Positions 7,721 to 15,758 of a DNA stretch of 44,191 bases are shown here, piece by piece; position 1 is the first letter of the stretch, and each line of letters begins with the position of its first letter. The notes under the pieces were generated by a model, which had not been told where the DNA came from, ran no database searches, and saw nothing but the letters and a program-made list of their open reading frames with translations. The stretch covers positions 1 through 44,191 of the forward strand of contig JBNKWA010000045.1 in NCBI GenBank assembly GCA_050299555.1. The letters are read 5' to 3'. The DNA comes from JBNKWA01 sp050299555 (GTDB lineage Bacteria; Pseudomonadota; Alphaproteobacteria; Rhodobacterales; Rhodobacteraceae). Made by a program: the position numbers and the translations under genes.

Positions 7721-8443
7721 TCAGGCCCCGGCTGCCGTGCCGCCCGCCATGCCCACTGCCACCCGAGCGCCGCCGCCGCCGGTTCGGCCGCTCATGATGT
7801 CGGACAGTCTGGACCCGCGCATTCGCAGGAACCGCAGCAGCCTGTCGCCGAAGTCGGGATCCACGGCGCCGCGCACCGAAGCCAGCCCGGCCAGCCGCCT
7901 TCGCCATGCCCGGGTCCGGGGCGCCGCGGACAGGATGCCGAAATCACCGATCCGGTCGAAGGCGTCGAAATACCGGAAGACCGGTGCAAACGCGACGTCG
8001 ACGAGGCAGGGTCCGGAGCCCGCGAAGTAGGGGCCGTCGCCAAGTTCCGCCTCGACGGTCAGGAACTTGCGGGTCAGCACCGCTGTCCGGTCGGCGAGGG
8101 CCGCGTCGGTTCCGGCCGAGTAGAACCCGGCGATGTCGTTGAGGATCGACGAGGCGAACTCGATCCACGACCGGTGCCTGGCCCTCTCCAGCGCCGCGGC
8201 CGGGTGCAGGGGATTGGGCTGGGTCTCCTCCAGGAACTCCAGGATCACCGCCGACTCGAAGATCGCCGTTTGTCCGACCACCAGCACGGGTGTCTTGCCC
8301 AGCGGTGAGATCTTTAGAAACCAGTCCGGCTTGTCGGCGAGGTCTATCGTCGTGCGTTCGAAGGGCACGCCCTTTTCGGCCAGCGCGATGGCCACGCGCT
8401 GGACGTAGGGACAAAGCGGATGACTGATCAGGTGCGGTGTCAT
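7721..8443 (-). CDS. Glutathione S-transferase family protein
   Basis: This is a 240-residue glutathione S-transferase. The N-terminal thioredoxin-fold half (residues about 1-78) begins with LISHPLCPYVQRVAIAL, in which the Cys of CPYV is the likely catalytic residue, as in omega-class and stringent-starvation-type enzymes. The glutathione-binding ESAVILEFLEE follows. The C-terminal helical half spans about 90-210. The last about 30 residues are Gly/Ala-rich and unlikely to be structured. The ATG overlaps the stop of the upstream DoxX remnant (ATGA), and GGAGG lies 7 bases before it. Divergent control by the MarR regulator at 8719, with two operators in between, suggests induction by an electrophile or other small molecule. 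Confidence 0.9.
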   Translation of the reverse strand: MTPHLISHPLCPYVQRVAIALAEKGVPFERTTIDLADKPDWFLKISPLGKTPVLVVGQTAIFESAVILEFLEETQPNPLHPAAALERARHRSWIEFASSILNDIAGFYSAGTDAALADRTAVLTRKFLTVEAELGDGPYFAGSGPCLVDVAFAPVFRYFDAFDRIGDFGILSAAPRTRAWRRRLAGLASVRGAVDPDFGDRLLRFLRMRGSRLSDIMSGRTGGGGARVAVGMAGGTAAGA

Positions 8444-8625
8444 GACAGGGCCTCCAGTGACGTTTCCTTGCGGTGGCGACCGGCCCGGAGCCGGGGCAGC
8501 GGCGCCGCCGTGCCCGGCAGCGTGAAGACGAACGGTTTCGGCAACCAGCCGTGGGCCACGACCATGGTGCCAAGCGCGATGCGCAGCAGGAACGCGGCCA
8601 CGTCCTGTGTCTGGGGTCGGGACAT
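8440..8625 (-). pseudogene. Truncated DoxX-family membrane protein
   Basis: The 61-codon frame begins with a normal DoxX N-terminus: FLLRIALGTMVVAHGWLP and then FVFTLPGTAA, where full DoxX proteins (about 130-150 residues, four helices) continue with more membrane segments. Here the sequence turns into PLPRLRAGRHRKETSLEALS and stops, overlapping the glutathione transferase start by ATGA. None of the other frames restores a DoxX sequence. Initiation signals are intact (AGGAGGA 4-5 bases before the ATG), so the remnant may still be translated and drive coupled translation of the downstream gene. I read it as an internal deletion that removed the last three helices. Confidence 0.7.
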
Positions 8626-8640
8626 GGTATCCTCCTATAG

Positions 8641-8652
8641 ATGCAATTGCAT
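8641..8652. promoter_or_regulatory. MarR operator ATGCAATTGCAT (site 1)
   Basis: A perfect 12-bp palindrome lies directly upstream of the ribosome binding site of the doxX remnant/GST unit. It shares ATGCAWWTGCAT with a second palindrome 46 bp away (centre to centre). The position between a MarR gene and its divergent target makes it a probable MarR operator. Confidence 0.75.
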
Positions 8653-8686
8653 GTATATTGGGACTCTGTCGCGCCTGTCAAGGTTG

Positions 8687-8698
8687 ATGCATATGCAT
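8687..8698. promoter_or_regulatory. MarR operator ATGCATATGCAT (site 2)
   Basis: This is the second perfect 12-bp palindrome, 20 bases before the MarR start codon. With site 1 it would let the MarR dimer repress both its own gene and the divergent doxX/GST transcript. Confidence 0.75.
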
Positions 8699-8718
8699 GT
8701 TTATGCCATGGTCGCCGA

Positions 8719-9162
8719 ATGAATGACCTGACCGCCGAAACCGAGCGGGCGTGGATCGCGCTGGCCCGCGCCTACCGGTTCGTTCTGGAGGACGTGGAAC
8801 GGGCCCTCAAGGCGGCCGGCCTGCCGCCGCTGGAATGGTACGACGTACTGCTCGAGGTCGAACGCGCGGGCCCCGACGGATTGCGGCCCTATGCCCTGCA
8901 GGAACGCCTGCTTCTGCCCCAGTACGGCATGTCCCGGCTCATCGACCGCATGGAGCGGGCGGGACTGGTTGCCAAGCATCGCTGCGACGCGGACAGGCGC
9001 GGCTTCGAGGTGCGCATCACCGCGCTTGGACGGCGGACGCGCCGGCAGATGTGGCCCGTCTATTCCGCTGCGCTCGGGCAAGCGCTGCAGGACTCGATGC
9101 CGACCGAAAGGATGAAGGCCCTGGCGGAACTGCTGACGCCGGTCGTCCGCCCCCCCGGCTGA
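8719..9162 (+). CDS. MarR-family transcriptional regulator
   Basis: This is a 147-residue winged-helix regulator of the MarR family. Residues about 45-95 hold the helix-turn-helix (GLRPYALQERLLLPQYGMSR) and the wing has the family DADRRGFEVRIT pattern (usual form D.RD.R...V.LT). N- and C-terminal helices would form the dimer interface. Such proteins usually repress their own and a divergent gene until a phenolic or electrophilic ligand binds. The start at ATG 8719 is chosen because the frame upstream runs through the operators; no Shine-Dalgarno motif is visible. A tiny ATG-GTC-GCC-GAA-TGA frame at 8707 overlaps the start and could affect initiation. Two ATGCAWWTGCAT palindromes lie in the divergent promoter. 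Confidence 0.9.
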   Translation: MNDLTAETERAWIALARAYRFVLEDVERALKAAGLPPLEWYDVLLEVERAGPDGLRPYALQERLLLPQYGMSRLIDRMERAGLVAKHRCDADRRGFEVRITALGRRTRRQMWPVYSAALGQALQDSMPTERMKALAELLTPVVRPPG

Positions 9163-9461
9163 TCCGAGACGATGCGGCAAGGCGAGGTTCGCGGGCGTGG
9201 GACGGGAACGGTCGCCTTCGCCGGCGGGCGTCAGGCCGCAGATCGCCCCCCCGCCGAGGCCTTGCGCCGCCCGGAACCGGCGCCTGGTCCACCATCATGG
9301 GGCGCAGAAGTCGGGGCGGGGCGGGCTCTAGTGGTCCGATGGGGCGGCGCGGAGGGGCGAGCGACGGCGCGATCCGGCCGGGAGGCCCGGCTTGGGGGCC
9401 GGGGCGGGTGCGGCGGTGGCCGGGCCGGCGCAAGGCGGTCCGCCGGGGGCCCCGGGCAGGG
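9163..9461. other. Intergenic gap, nothing recognised
   Basis: About 300 bases separate the MarR gene from the end of the convergent efflux operon. The sequence is extremely GC-rich and low in complexity. I see no gene, clear terminator or repeat shared with the rest of the window. Confidence 0.5.
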
Positions 9462-10667
9462 TTACTGGCGTGCCACCGGCTCCAGCGCCACGCCCTCGGC
9501 CACCGCGTCGCTGGGATGGGTGACGACCATGTCGCCCTCGGAGAGGCCCGACACCACCTCGGCCACGGCGGTGTTGCGGCGGCCGATCTCGACATGGACC
9601 ATCTCGGCACGACCGCCGGTGGCCCGGAACACCGCCCAGGCGTCGCTGTCACGGAACAGCGCCCCAAGCGGCACGGTCAGAACGTCCGCGCCCTCCCAGG
9701 TAACGATGCGCAGATAGACCGCATAGCCGTCGCCCAGCCCCTCGCGCGCCTCCGGTGGGCTGACGAAGTCGAACAGCGCCTCCACCCGCTGCTCCTCGAT
9801 GCCGAGGGTCGAGACCTCGGTATGGGCCGATGGCTCGATCTGGCGCAGCTTCGCCTCCAGCGGCGGGGTGCCGCCCCAGCGCTCGACGATGGCGGTGGCG
9901 CCGGTGGGGACGGTCACCGCGTCGCGGGACAGGGGATCGGCGACGATCTCCAGATCGCCCGGGGCGCCGAGGGTCACCAGCCGGGTGCCGGCGGTGACCG
10001 GGCGCGCGCTCACCGCGTCGATGGCCAGCACCCGGCCGGTGACCGGCGCCTTCAGCTCGACGCAGCAGTCGGCGGATAGCGGCCGCTCGCTGCTGCCGGG
10101 CTCTATCAGCGCCGCGCGGGCCCGCTCGACGCCGCTGGCGGCCATCGCCCGGCCCGACAGCGCCGCGTCCAGCGCCGACTTCTTGACCGAGCGCAGTTGC
10201 TCGGCATCCTCGAGCCGGGTCAGCGAGGCGACGCCGCGCTCTACCAGGGTCCGCATCCGGGTGAGCTGGGAATCGGCATACTGGAAGTCGTCGGTCGCCT
10301 CGCGGAGCTGGCTTTCGGCGACCTGCAGCGCCGCCTCGGCCTCGCGGACGGCGGCCTCAGCCTGGATGCGGCTGCGCGCGTCCAGAAGGCTCGGCGCCAC
10401 CGGGCGGACCACGGCGACCACGGTCTCGCCCTCGACAACCGGGTCGCCGACCCGGACCGGAGAACGCAGCGCCATGCCGTCGAGGGGCGCCGAGACCTCG
10501 TAGATCTCGCGGATCCGGGTCTTGCCGTCGACGTCCACGGTGACCTGCATCGGCCCCCGCGCGACGGCGGCGATCTCGACCGTCACCGGGGTCTCGCGCA
10601 TCGCCACCCAGGCCAGCACGGCGACCACGGCGGCAAGGACGACGGCAACAAGGGTCAGGCGGCGCAT
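9462..10667 (-). CDS. Periplasmic adaptor (HlyD/MacA family) of ABC exporter
   Basis: This is a 401-residue membrane fusion protein. An N-terminal uncleaved helix (residues 4-24) anchors it in the inner membrane. A lipoyl/barrel-sandwich segment follows (about 50-90). Residues about 95-170 form a long Ala/Glu/Arg-rich coiled-coil hairpin (AEAAVREAEAALQVAESQL). The lipoyl half returns at VELKAPVTGRVLAI, followed by beta-barrel and membrane-proximal domains. It starts 4 bases after the FtsX-type permease stop and is the last gene of a three-gene operon (ATPase, permease, adaptor) like MacAB or the DevBCA glycolipid exporter. It would link the permease to an outer-membrane channel encoded elsewhere. 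Confidence 0.88.
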   Translation of the reverse strand: MRRLTLVAVVLAAVVAVLAWVAMRETPVTVEIAAVARGPMQVTVDVDGKTRIREIYEVSAPLDGMALRSPVRVGDPVVEGETVVAVVRPVAPSLLDARSRIQAEAAVREAEAALQVAESQLREATDDFQYADSQLTRMRTLVERGVASLTRLEDAEQLRSVKKSALDAALSGRAMAASGVERARAALIEPGSSERPLSADCCVELKAPVTGRVLAIDAVSARPVTAGTRLVTLGAPGDLEIVADPLSRDAVTVPTGATAIVERWGGTPPLEAKLRQIEPSAHTEVSTLGIEEQRVEALFDFVSPPEAREGLGDGYAVYLRIVTWEGADVLTVPLGALFRDSDAWAVFRATGGRAEMVHVEIGRRNTAVAEVVSGLSEGDMVVTHPSDAVAEGVALEPVARQ

Positions 10668-10671
10668 GGGG

Positions 10672-13044
10672 CTACTCCCGGGTCTTCATGACGGAGACGA
10701 GGTCGAAATGGTCCAGCCGGCGGCGGACCAGCAGCACGGCGGCGGTGCTGGCGGCCAGCACGATGAGGCTCGACCGGGCGAGGTTGGCGGAGGTGATGAC
10801 CAGCGGAATGCGGTAAAGGTCGCTGTCGAAGCCGGCGACCATGGACCAGGCGATGCCATAGCCGAGCAGCCAGCCGAGGGGCTGCGCCAGAAGGGTCAGC
10901 AGCAGCGTCTCGCCGGCGAGGATGTACGAGACCTCGGCCCGGGTGAAGCCGAGGATGCGCAGGCTGGCCAGCTCGCGCGCGCGTTCCGAAAGCTGGATGC
11001 GGGCACCGTTATAGGCCACGCCGATGGTGATCAGCACCGCGATGGTCACATAGACGATCGTGGTGATGTTCATGTTCTCGCGGATGGTGTCCTGGAACGA
11101 GGTGCGCACGTCGGTCAGCATCACCGTCGCCGCCAGCCCGGGCAGGTCCTTGACCGCCGCGTGGAAGGCATCGAGCCGGCTTTCGTCGAGCATCAGGTTG
11201 ACCGCCGAGACCCGGGGTTCGGTGCGGTTGAGCGCCGCCAGCGCGCCCGGGTCCATATAGGCGCCGATGCCGAAATACTGGGTGACGGTGCCGGCGACCC
11301 GGATCGCGTGGGTCTCGCGCCGGCCGTCGAGGAACTCGGCCTCGACGATGTCGCCGGGGCGGACCCCAAGCTGGCTGGCCACCTGCTCGGACAGCATCAC
11401 GCCGTCGTCCGGCACCGCGAGCGGCAGGCCCTTGTCGTCGGTGATGCGCGCCAGATCCGCGTCCGCCGGCCGCGCCGATATGGCCAGGCGCTTTTCGCGC
11501 GGACCGTGGCGCAGGACGGCGGGCTGGACGAATTCCGGCTCGGCCGCCAGAACGCCCGGCAGGGCCCGGGCCTCCTCGACCACCGCAAGCGGCGCGGCGT
11601 GGTTCAGGACCAGCGTCGCGTGCTGTCGGCTGGCGGCGAAGAAGGCGACGTCGACGATGCGGTCGATGGCGTCCTGGAAGAAGTTCGAGGCGATCACCAC
11701 CGAGACCGCCAGCGCCAGCCCCAGCGAGGTCAGCGCGGAGCGCAGCGGCCAGCGGCCGATGCCGCGCAGGATCATCATCGTCGGCTGGGTGACCTTCAGC
11801 CGGGCCAGCAGCCCGTCGGCCAGCCCGCGCCGGAAGTGCGGCGGCGCGGGCGGCTGCATCGCCACCGCCGGCGCCAGCCGCGCCGCCCACAGCGCCGCGC
11901 GTGCCGCGCCGGTCAGCGCCGTGGCCAGCCCGGCAAGCCCGGAAATCGCGTAGGCATCCAGGACGCTGGTGCGGACAAGATAGGGGAAGTCGTAGAAGCG
12001 GGCGTAGAGGATGGTCAGCCCGTGCGTCAGCCAGCCGCCCACCAGCCAGCCGAAGACGATGCCGACGGCGGCGATCAGCCCGGCCAGCATCATGTAGTGG
12101 ACCGCCACCTCGAGGTTGGAATAGCCCACCGCCTTCATCAGCCCGATCTCGCTGCGCTCCAGCGCGATGATCCGGGCCAGCACCATGTTGACCAGGAACG
12201 CCGCGATGCCGAAGAAGATCGGCGGCAGGATGTAGGACATGATCTTCAGCTGCTTGATCTCGGAATCGATGAAGCTGTGGGAGATCTGCTGGTCCCGGCC
12301 GTGGCCGCCGAGCCCGCCGTAAGGCGCCAGCAGGGTGTCGAGCCGGTCGATCACCGTCTCGGCGTCGGCGCTGCGGCTGAGCTTCAGCGCGACGTCGTTG
12401 AAGGCGCCGTCGAGGTCGAAGGCTGAGGCCACCGCCGCCTCGGGCATGTAGAGCACGCCGAAGCGGGCGTTGTCGGGCAGCAGGCCCCCCGGCGGCAGCG
12501 AATAGATGAACTCGGGCGACAGCACCGTGCCGACGATGGTCAGGTCGCGCTCCCGGCCGTTGATGATGGCGGTGAAGCCGTCGCCGGAGTGAAAGCCGTT
12601 GGCGCGGGCGAAAGGCGCGGTGACCGCGACCTCGGCCGAGCTGTCGGGATCCGGCAGGCGGCCCTCGACCACCAGCGGCACGCTCAGCCGCGCGCCGCCC
12701 GGCGGCAGCGAGATGATCTGCCCCGAGGCGGCGCGGTCGCTGCCGGGCAGCTTCAGCATGACGGTGCCGGTCACGCGCAGGTCCACCGCCCAGACGCCGT
12801 CGATGGCGGCGATCTCGCCCCTCAGCGCGCGCGGCGCCCGGTGCACGGTGGCGAAGACATCCGGAAAGCGGTTCTGGTCGTAATAATCGTCGCGGCTCGC
12901 CTCGAGCGTGCGGTACATGCCGAAGCCCATCAGGAAGATCGCCACCCCGCAGGCCAGCACCAGGGCGATGGCCAGTGCCTGCGGCCACAGCCGCAGAAGG
13001 TCGCGCACAAGCTTCTTGTCCAGCGCGTGGATGTGGCCCCTCAC
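10672..13044 (-). CDS. FtsX-like ABC exporter permease
   Basis: This is a 790-residue permease with the duplicated FtsX plan: an N-terminal helix (about 20-42), a large periplasmic domain, three helices (about 270-390), a short helix near 440-460, a second periplasmic domain, and three C-terminal helices (about 665-785, including NITTIVYVTIAVLITIGVA). This is the layout of LolE-like/DevC-type proteins with two FtsX domains rather than the four-helix MacB. Such permeases act by mechanotransmission, moving substrates already in the periplasm or outer membrane leaflet. The start overlaps the ATPase stop by 4 bases (ATGA), and the adaptor follows after 4 bases. The substrate is unknown. Confidence 0.9.
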   Translation of the reverse strand: MRGHIHALDKKLVRDLLRLWPQALAIALVLACGVAIFLMGFGMYRTLEASRDDYYDQNRFPDVFATVHRAPRALRGEIAAIDGVWAVDLRVTGTVMLKLPGSDRAASGQIISLPPGGARLSVPLVVEGRLPDPDSSAEVAVTAPFARANGFHSGDGFTAIINGRERDLTIVGTVLSPEFIYSLPPGGLLPDNARFGVLYMPEAAVASAFDLDGAFNDVALKLSRSADAETVIDRLDTLLAPYGGLGGHGRDQQISHSFIDSEIKQLKIMSYILPPIFFGIAAFLVNMVLARIIALERSEIGLMKAVGYSNLEVAVHYMMLAGLIAAVGIVFGWLVGGWLTHGLTILYARFYDFPYLVRTSVLDAYAISGLAGLATALTGAARAALWAARLAPAVAMQPPAPPHFRRGLADGLLARLKVTQPTMMILRGIGRWPLRSALTSLGLALAVSVVIASNFFQDAIDRIVDVAFFAASRQHATLVLNHAAPLAVVEEARALPGVLAAEPEFVQPAVLRHGPREKRLAISARPADADLARITDDKGLPLAVPDDGVMLSEQVASQLGVRPGDIVEAEFLDGRRETHAIRVAGTVTQYFGIGAYMDPGALAALNRTEPRVSAVNLMLDESRLDAFHAAVKDLPGLAATVMLTDVRTSFQDTIRENMNITTIVYVTIAVLITIGVAYNGARIQLSERARELASLRILGFTRAEVSYILAGETLLLTLLAQPLGWLLGYGIAWSMVAGFDSDLYRIPLVITSANLARSSLIVLAASTAAVLLVRRRLDHFDLVSVMKTRE

Positions 13045-13748
13045 CAGACCACCTCCTCGGCTGCCACGCGCTTGGCGTTGGTCTCGACCGACTGGATGCG
13101 GCCGTCATGAAAGCGGATCACCCGGTGCGCCATCTGCCGGATGGCGGCGTTGTGGGTGATGATCAGCGTGGTGGTGCCGAAGCGGCGGTTGATCTCGTCG
13201 AGCGCCGCCAGCACCACGGTGCCGGTGCGGCTGTCGAGCGCGCCGGTGGGCTCGTCGCAGAGCAAGACCTCGGGCCGTTTGGCGATGGCCCGGGCGATGG
13301 CCACCCGCTGCTGCTCGCCACCCGACATCTCGGCGGGGAAATGGGCGGCGCGGCGGTCGAGCCCGACCAGCGCCAGCGCCTCGCCGGCGGGCATCGGGTC
13401 TTTGGCGACATCGGTCACCAGCTCGACATTCTCGCGCGCCGTCAGGCTGGCGACGAGGTTGTAGAACTGGAACACGAAGCCGACATGGTCGCGCCGGTAG
13501 CGGGTCAGCTCGCGGTCGGTCATGCCGACGAGGTCGCGGTCGCGGAAATGCGCCTCGCCGCCCGAGGCCCGGTCGAGGCCGCCGAGAATGTTCAGGAGCG
13601 TCGACTTGCCGCTGCCCGAGGGGCCGAGAAGGACGGTGAGCTCGCCCTCGGGCAACTCCAGGTCGACGCCGTCCAGGGCCCGCACCTCGGCGGTGCCGGA
13701 GGCGTAGACCTTGGTCAGGTCCCGGGTGCGATAGATCGTTTCTCCCAT
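13041..13748 (-). CDS. ABC transporter ATPase (LolD/MacB-type)
   Basis: This is a 235-residue ATPase of the lipoprotein/macrolide exporter class. Walker A is GPSGSGKST (about residues 41-49), the Q-loop is FVFQFYNL, the signature is SGGEQQR, Walker B is VLLCDEPTGALD, and the switch histidine is in LIITHN. The length and the SGGEQQR signature match LolD and DevA. It is the first gene of the exporter operon. A G-rich stretch (GGGGGG) directly precedes ATG 13748. The neighbouring permease and adaptor identify the system as a type VII (MacB-like) ABC exporter. Confidence 0.92.
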   Translation of the reverse strand: MGETIYRTRDLTKVYASGTAEVRALDGVDLELPEGELTVLLGPSGSGKSTLLNILGGLDRASGGEAHFRDRDLVGMTDRELTRYRRDHVGFVFQFYNLVASLTARENVELVTDVAKDPMPAGEALALVGLDRRAAHFPAEMSGGEQQRVAIARAIAKRPEVLLCDEPTGALDSRTGTVVLAALDEINRRFGTTTLIITHNAAIRQMAHRVIRFHDGRIQSVETNAKRVAAEEVVW

Positions 13749-13906
13749 CCCCCCGCTGCCCTTGTTCCGGCCGTCTGGTCACGACGAGTCGGGGCCCGCC
13801 CGGCGACAGGCGCACGCGCAGAGAATAGGCCGGTGGCCGGCCACGGGCCACCCCGGGGATTCCCTTACCGGCATTTTGTCGCGGGTCGGGCCGGCCGCGC
13901 GGCGGG

Positions 13907-15208
13907 TCAGAACATCGCCGGCAGGGTCAGGATCAGCGACGGAAAGACAATGACAAGCGCGGTGATGACCAGATCGGCAAGGAAGAACGGCACCACCCCG
14001 GCGAAGATCTGCACCGTGGTCACGTACTCGGCCGCGACATTGCGGATGACGAAGACGTTCAGCCCCACCGGCGGCGTGATCATGCCGATCTCCAGCAGCT
14101 TGACCACCAGCACGCCGAACCAGACCAGGCTGATGCCTTCGGCGTTCAGAAGCGGGATGAACACCGGCAGGGTCACCAGAAGCGCGCCGAAGGGTTCCAT
14201 CACCATGCCGAGAAGCAGGTAGACGATGACGATCATCAGCATCAGCTGGTAATAGCCGATATCGGCGGCGCTCACCTGCTGGGAGATGAAGCTCGACAGC
14301 CCGGTGATGCCCAGGAAGCGGGTGAACATCGAGGCGGCGATGCCGATGATCAGCAGCGACGCGGTGGTCATCAGCGTCTCCAGCAGCGACTGCCTCAGCA
14401 CCTCCAGGTTCAGGCGGCCGACCCCCCAGGCGATCAGGATCGCCCCGGCGGCGCCGATGGCGCCGGCCTCGGTGGCGGTGAAATAGCCCGAGAAGAGGCC
14501 GCCGAAGACCAGCGCGATCAGCACCAGCACCGGCCAGACCCGGGCCAGCGCCTCGCGCGCGCCGAGCTGTTCTTCCTCGATCGGGCGGCGCGGCACCAGG
14601 TCGGGGCGCAGCGCGGCGATGATCAGCACGATCACCGCATAGCTGAACGCGGTCAGCAACCCGATGCCGATGCCGCCGAGGAACACCTGGGTGATCGAGG
14701 TCTCGGCGAAGACGCCATAGAGGATCATCAGGATCGAGGGCGGTATCAGCGCCCCGATGGTGCCGCCGGCGGCGATGGCGCCTGCCGCGATCGACGGCGA
14801 ATAGCCGGCGCGGACCATCTCGGGGATGGCGATGCGGCCCATCGAGGCGGCGGTGGCCAGCGACGAGCCGCAGACCGCCGCAAAGCCCGAGCAGGCCAGG
14901 ATCGAGGAGATCGCCAGCGCCCCCGGCAGCCGCCTCAGCACCGCCTTGGCGGCGGCGAACAGGCCGGCGGTCAGCTCGGCATGGAAGGCGACGAAGCCCA
15001 TCAGCAGGAACATCGGCACGGCGCTCATGGTCCAGCTGGCGACAAAGCTGTAGGGCGTGTTCGACAGGATCCCCAGCGCCGGGGTCAGCCCGATCAGCCA
15101 GGCGATGCCGCCGAACGAGACCGCGATCAGCGCCAGCGCCACCGGCACCCGCAACAAGAGCAGCGCGAACAGGATGGCGATGCCGGCGAACCCGGCCCCG
15201 ACGCTCAC
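13907..15208 (-). CDS. TRAP transporter large permease DctM
   Basis: This is a 433-residue DctM-family membrane protein with about twelve predicted helices over its whole length. It includes the family stretch GGTIGALIPPSILMILYGVFAET (about residues 150-170) and a C-terminal hydrophobic pair. It forms the sodium-coupled transport channel of the TRAP system with the DctQ-type protein. Its start overlaps the stop of the small permease gene by 4 bases. The operon runs crotonase, MarR, amidohydrolase, DctP, DctQ, DctM, so the likely cargo is an aromatic acid such as a hydroxycinnamate, as for the TarPQM transporter of Rhodopseudomonas palustris. Confidence 0.9.
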   Translation of the reverse strand: MSVGAGFAGIAILFALLLLRVPVALALIAVSFGGIAWLIGLTPALGILSNTPYSFVASWTMSAVPMFLLMGFVAFHAELTAGLFAAAKAVLRRLPGALAISSILACSGFAAVCGSSLATAASMGRIAIPEMVRAGYSPSIAAGAIAAGGTIGALIPPSILMILYGVFAETSITQVFLGGIGIGLLTAFSYAVIVLIIAALRPDLVPRRPIEEEQLGAREALARVWPVLVLIALVFGGLFSGYFTATEAGAIGAAGAILIAWGVGRLNLEVLRQSLLETLMTTASLLIIGIAASMFTRFLGITGLSSFISQQVSAADIGYYQLMLMIVIVYLLLGMVMEPFGALLVTLPVFIPLLNAEGISLVWFGVLVVKLLEIGMITPPVGLNVFVIRNVAAEYVTTVQIFAGVVPFFLADLVITALVIVFPSLILTLPAMF

Positions 15209-15696
15209 TTGCGCCCCCCGGCCAGCGTCGCGGCCCGCAGCAGGGTGACGGCGGCGGCCAACAGGAACCCCGCCGGCGGCAGGAAATAGGTGGGCCAGAC
15301 CGGCACCTCGTGGCCGAGCACGTCGACGAAGGTGCCGGTGTGCCAGTTCTTGACCGCGTCGCCCCAGGTCACCCAGGCGATGGCGGCGTAGATGACGGTG
15401 GCCAGCAGCGCCACCAGGATGTCCGAGAGCCGGCGCAGGCCCGACGACATCAGCCCGTCGAGCACCTCGACCGAGATCATCGCCCGGCGCCGTTCCACCC
15501 AGGCCAGCGGCAGGAAGGCAATCAGCACCATGTAGTAGCGCGACACGATCTCGTTGGTGGCCGGGATCGGCCGCGCGAACAGGTTGCGCGTCACCACGTC
15601 GGCACAGACATGCACCAGAAGCGCGAGCACACCGATGGCGCCGACCAGCGCCAGCCCCTGGGCCACGCGATCGGTCAGCCGTTCAAGCAGGTCCAT
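15205..15696 (-). CDS. TRAP transporter small permease DctQ
   Basis: This is a 163-residue DctQ-family protein with four predicted helices (about 14-36, 48-68, 90-112, 130-152) and the typical motif NEIVSRYYMVLIAFLPLAW in the second. It is the small membrane subunit that pairs with DctM. It lies 62 bases after the binding protein gene, with a hairpin in the gap, and overlaps the DctM gene by 4 bases. Confidence 0.9.
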   Translation of the reverse strand: MDLLERLTDRVAQGLALVGAIGVLALLVHVCADVVTRNLFARPIPATNEIVSRYYMVLIAFLPLAWVERRRAMISVEVLDGLMSSGLRRLSDILVALLATVIYAAIAWVTWGDAVKNWHTGTFVDVLGHEVPVWPTYFLPPAGFLLAAAVTLLRAATLAGGRK

Positions 15697-15712
15697 GGAT
15701 CACCTTTGACGG

Positions 15713-15740
15713 GGCCGGCGCGCGGGCGGGCGCACCGGCC
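15713..15740 (-). terminator. Hairpin between dctP-type and dctQ-type genes
   Basis: The stem is 11 bp with one mismatch (outer arms GGCCGG / CCGGCC, inner arms GCGC / GCGC) around a 6-base loop. There is no U tract. It lies between the binding-protein gene and the small permease gene and probably favours higher expression of the binding protein. Confidence 0.5.
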
Positions 15741-15758
15741 GTGGGGCGTAGTGGCGGC

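Noticed and set aside
10522..12426. A 634-codon plus-strand frame opposite the FtsX-like permease
   Set aside because: Low-complexity antisense frame; the minus-strand permease has clear membrane topology and operon overlaps.
13800..13890. Possible terminator or promoter between the exporter ATPase and dctM genes (GGTGGCC...GGCCACC stem)
   Set aside because: A 7-bp stem is expected by chance in DNA this GC-rich and no U tract follows, so it was not listed.
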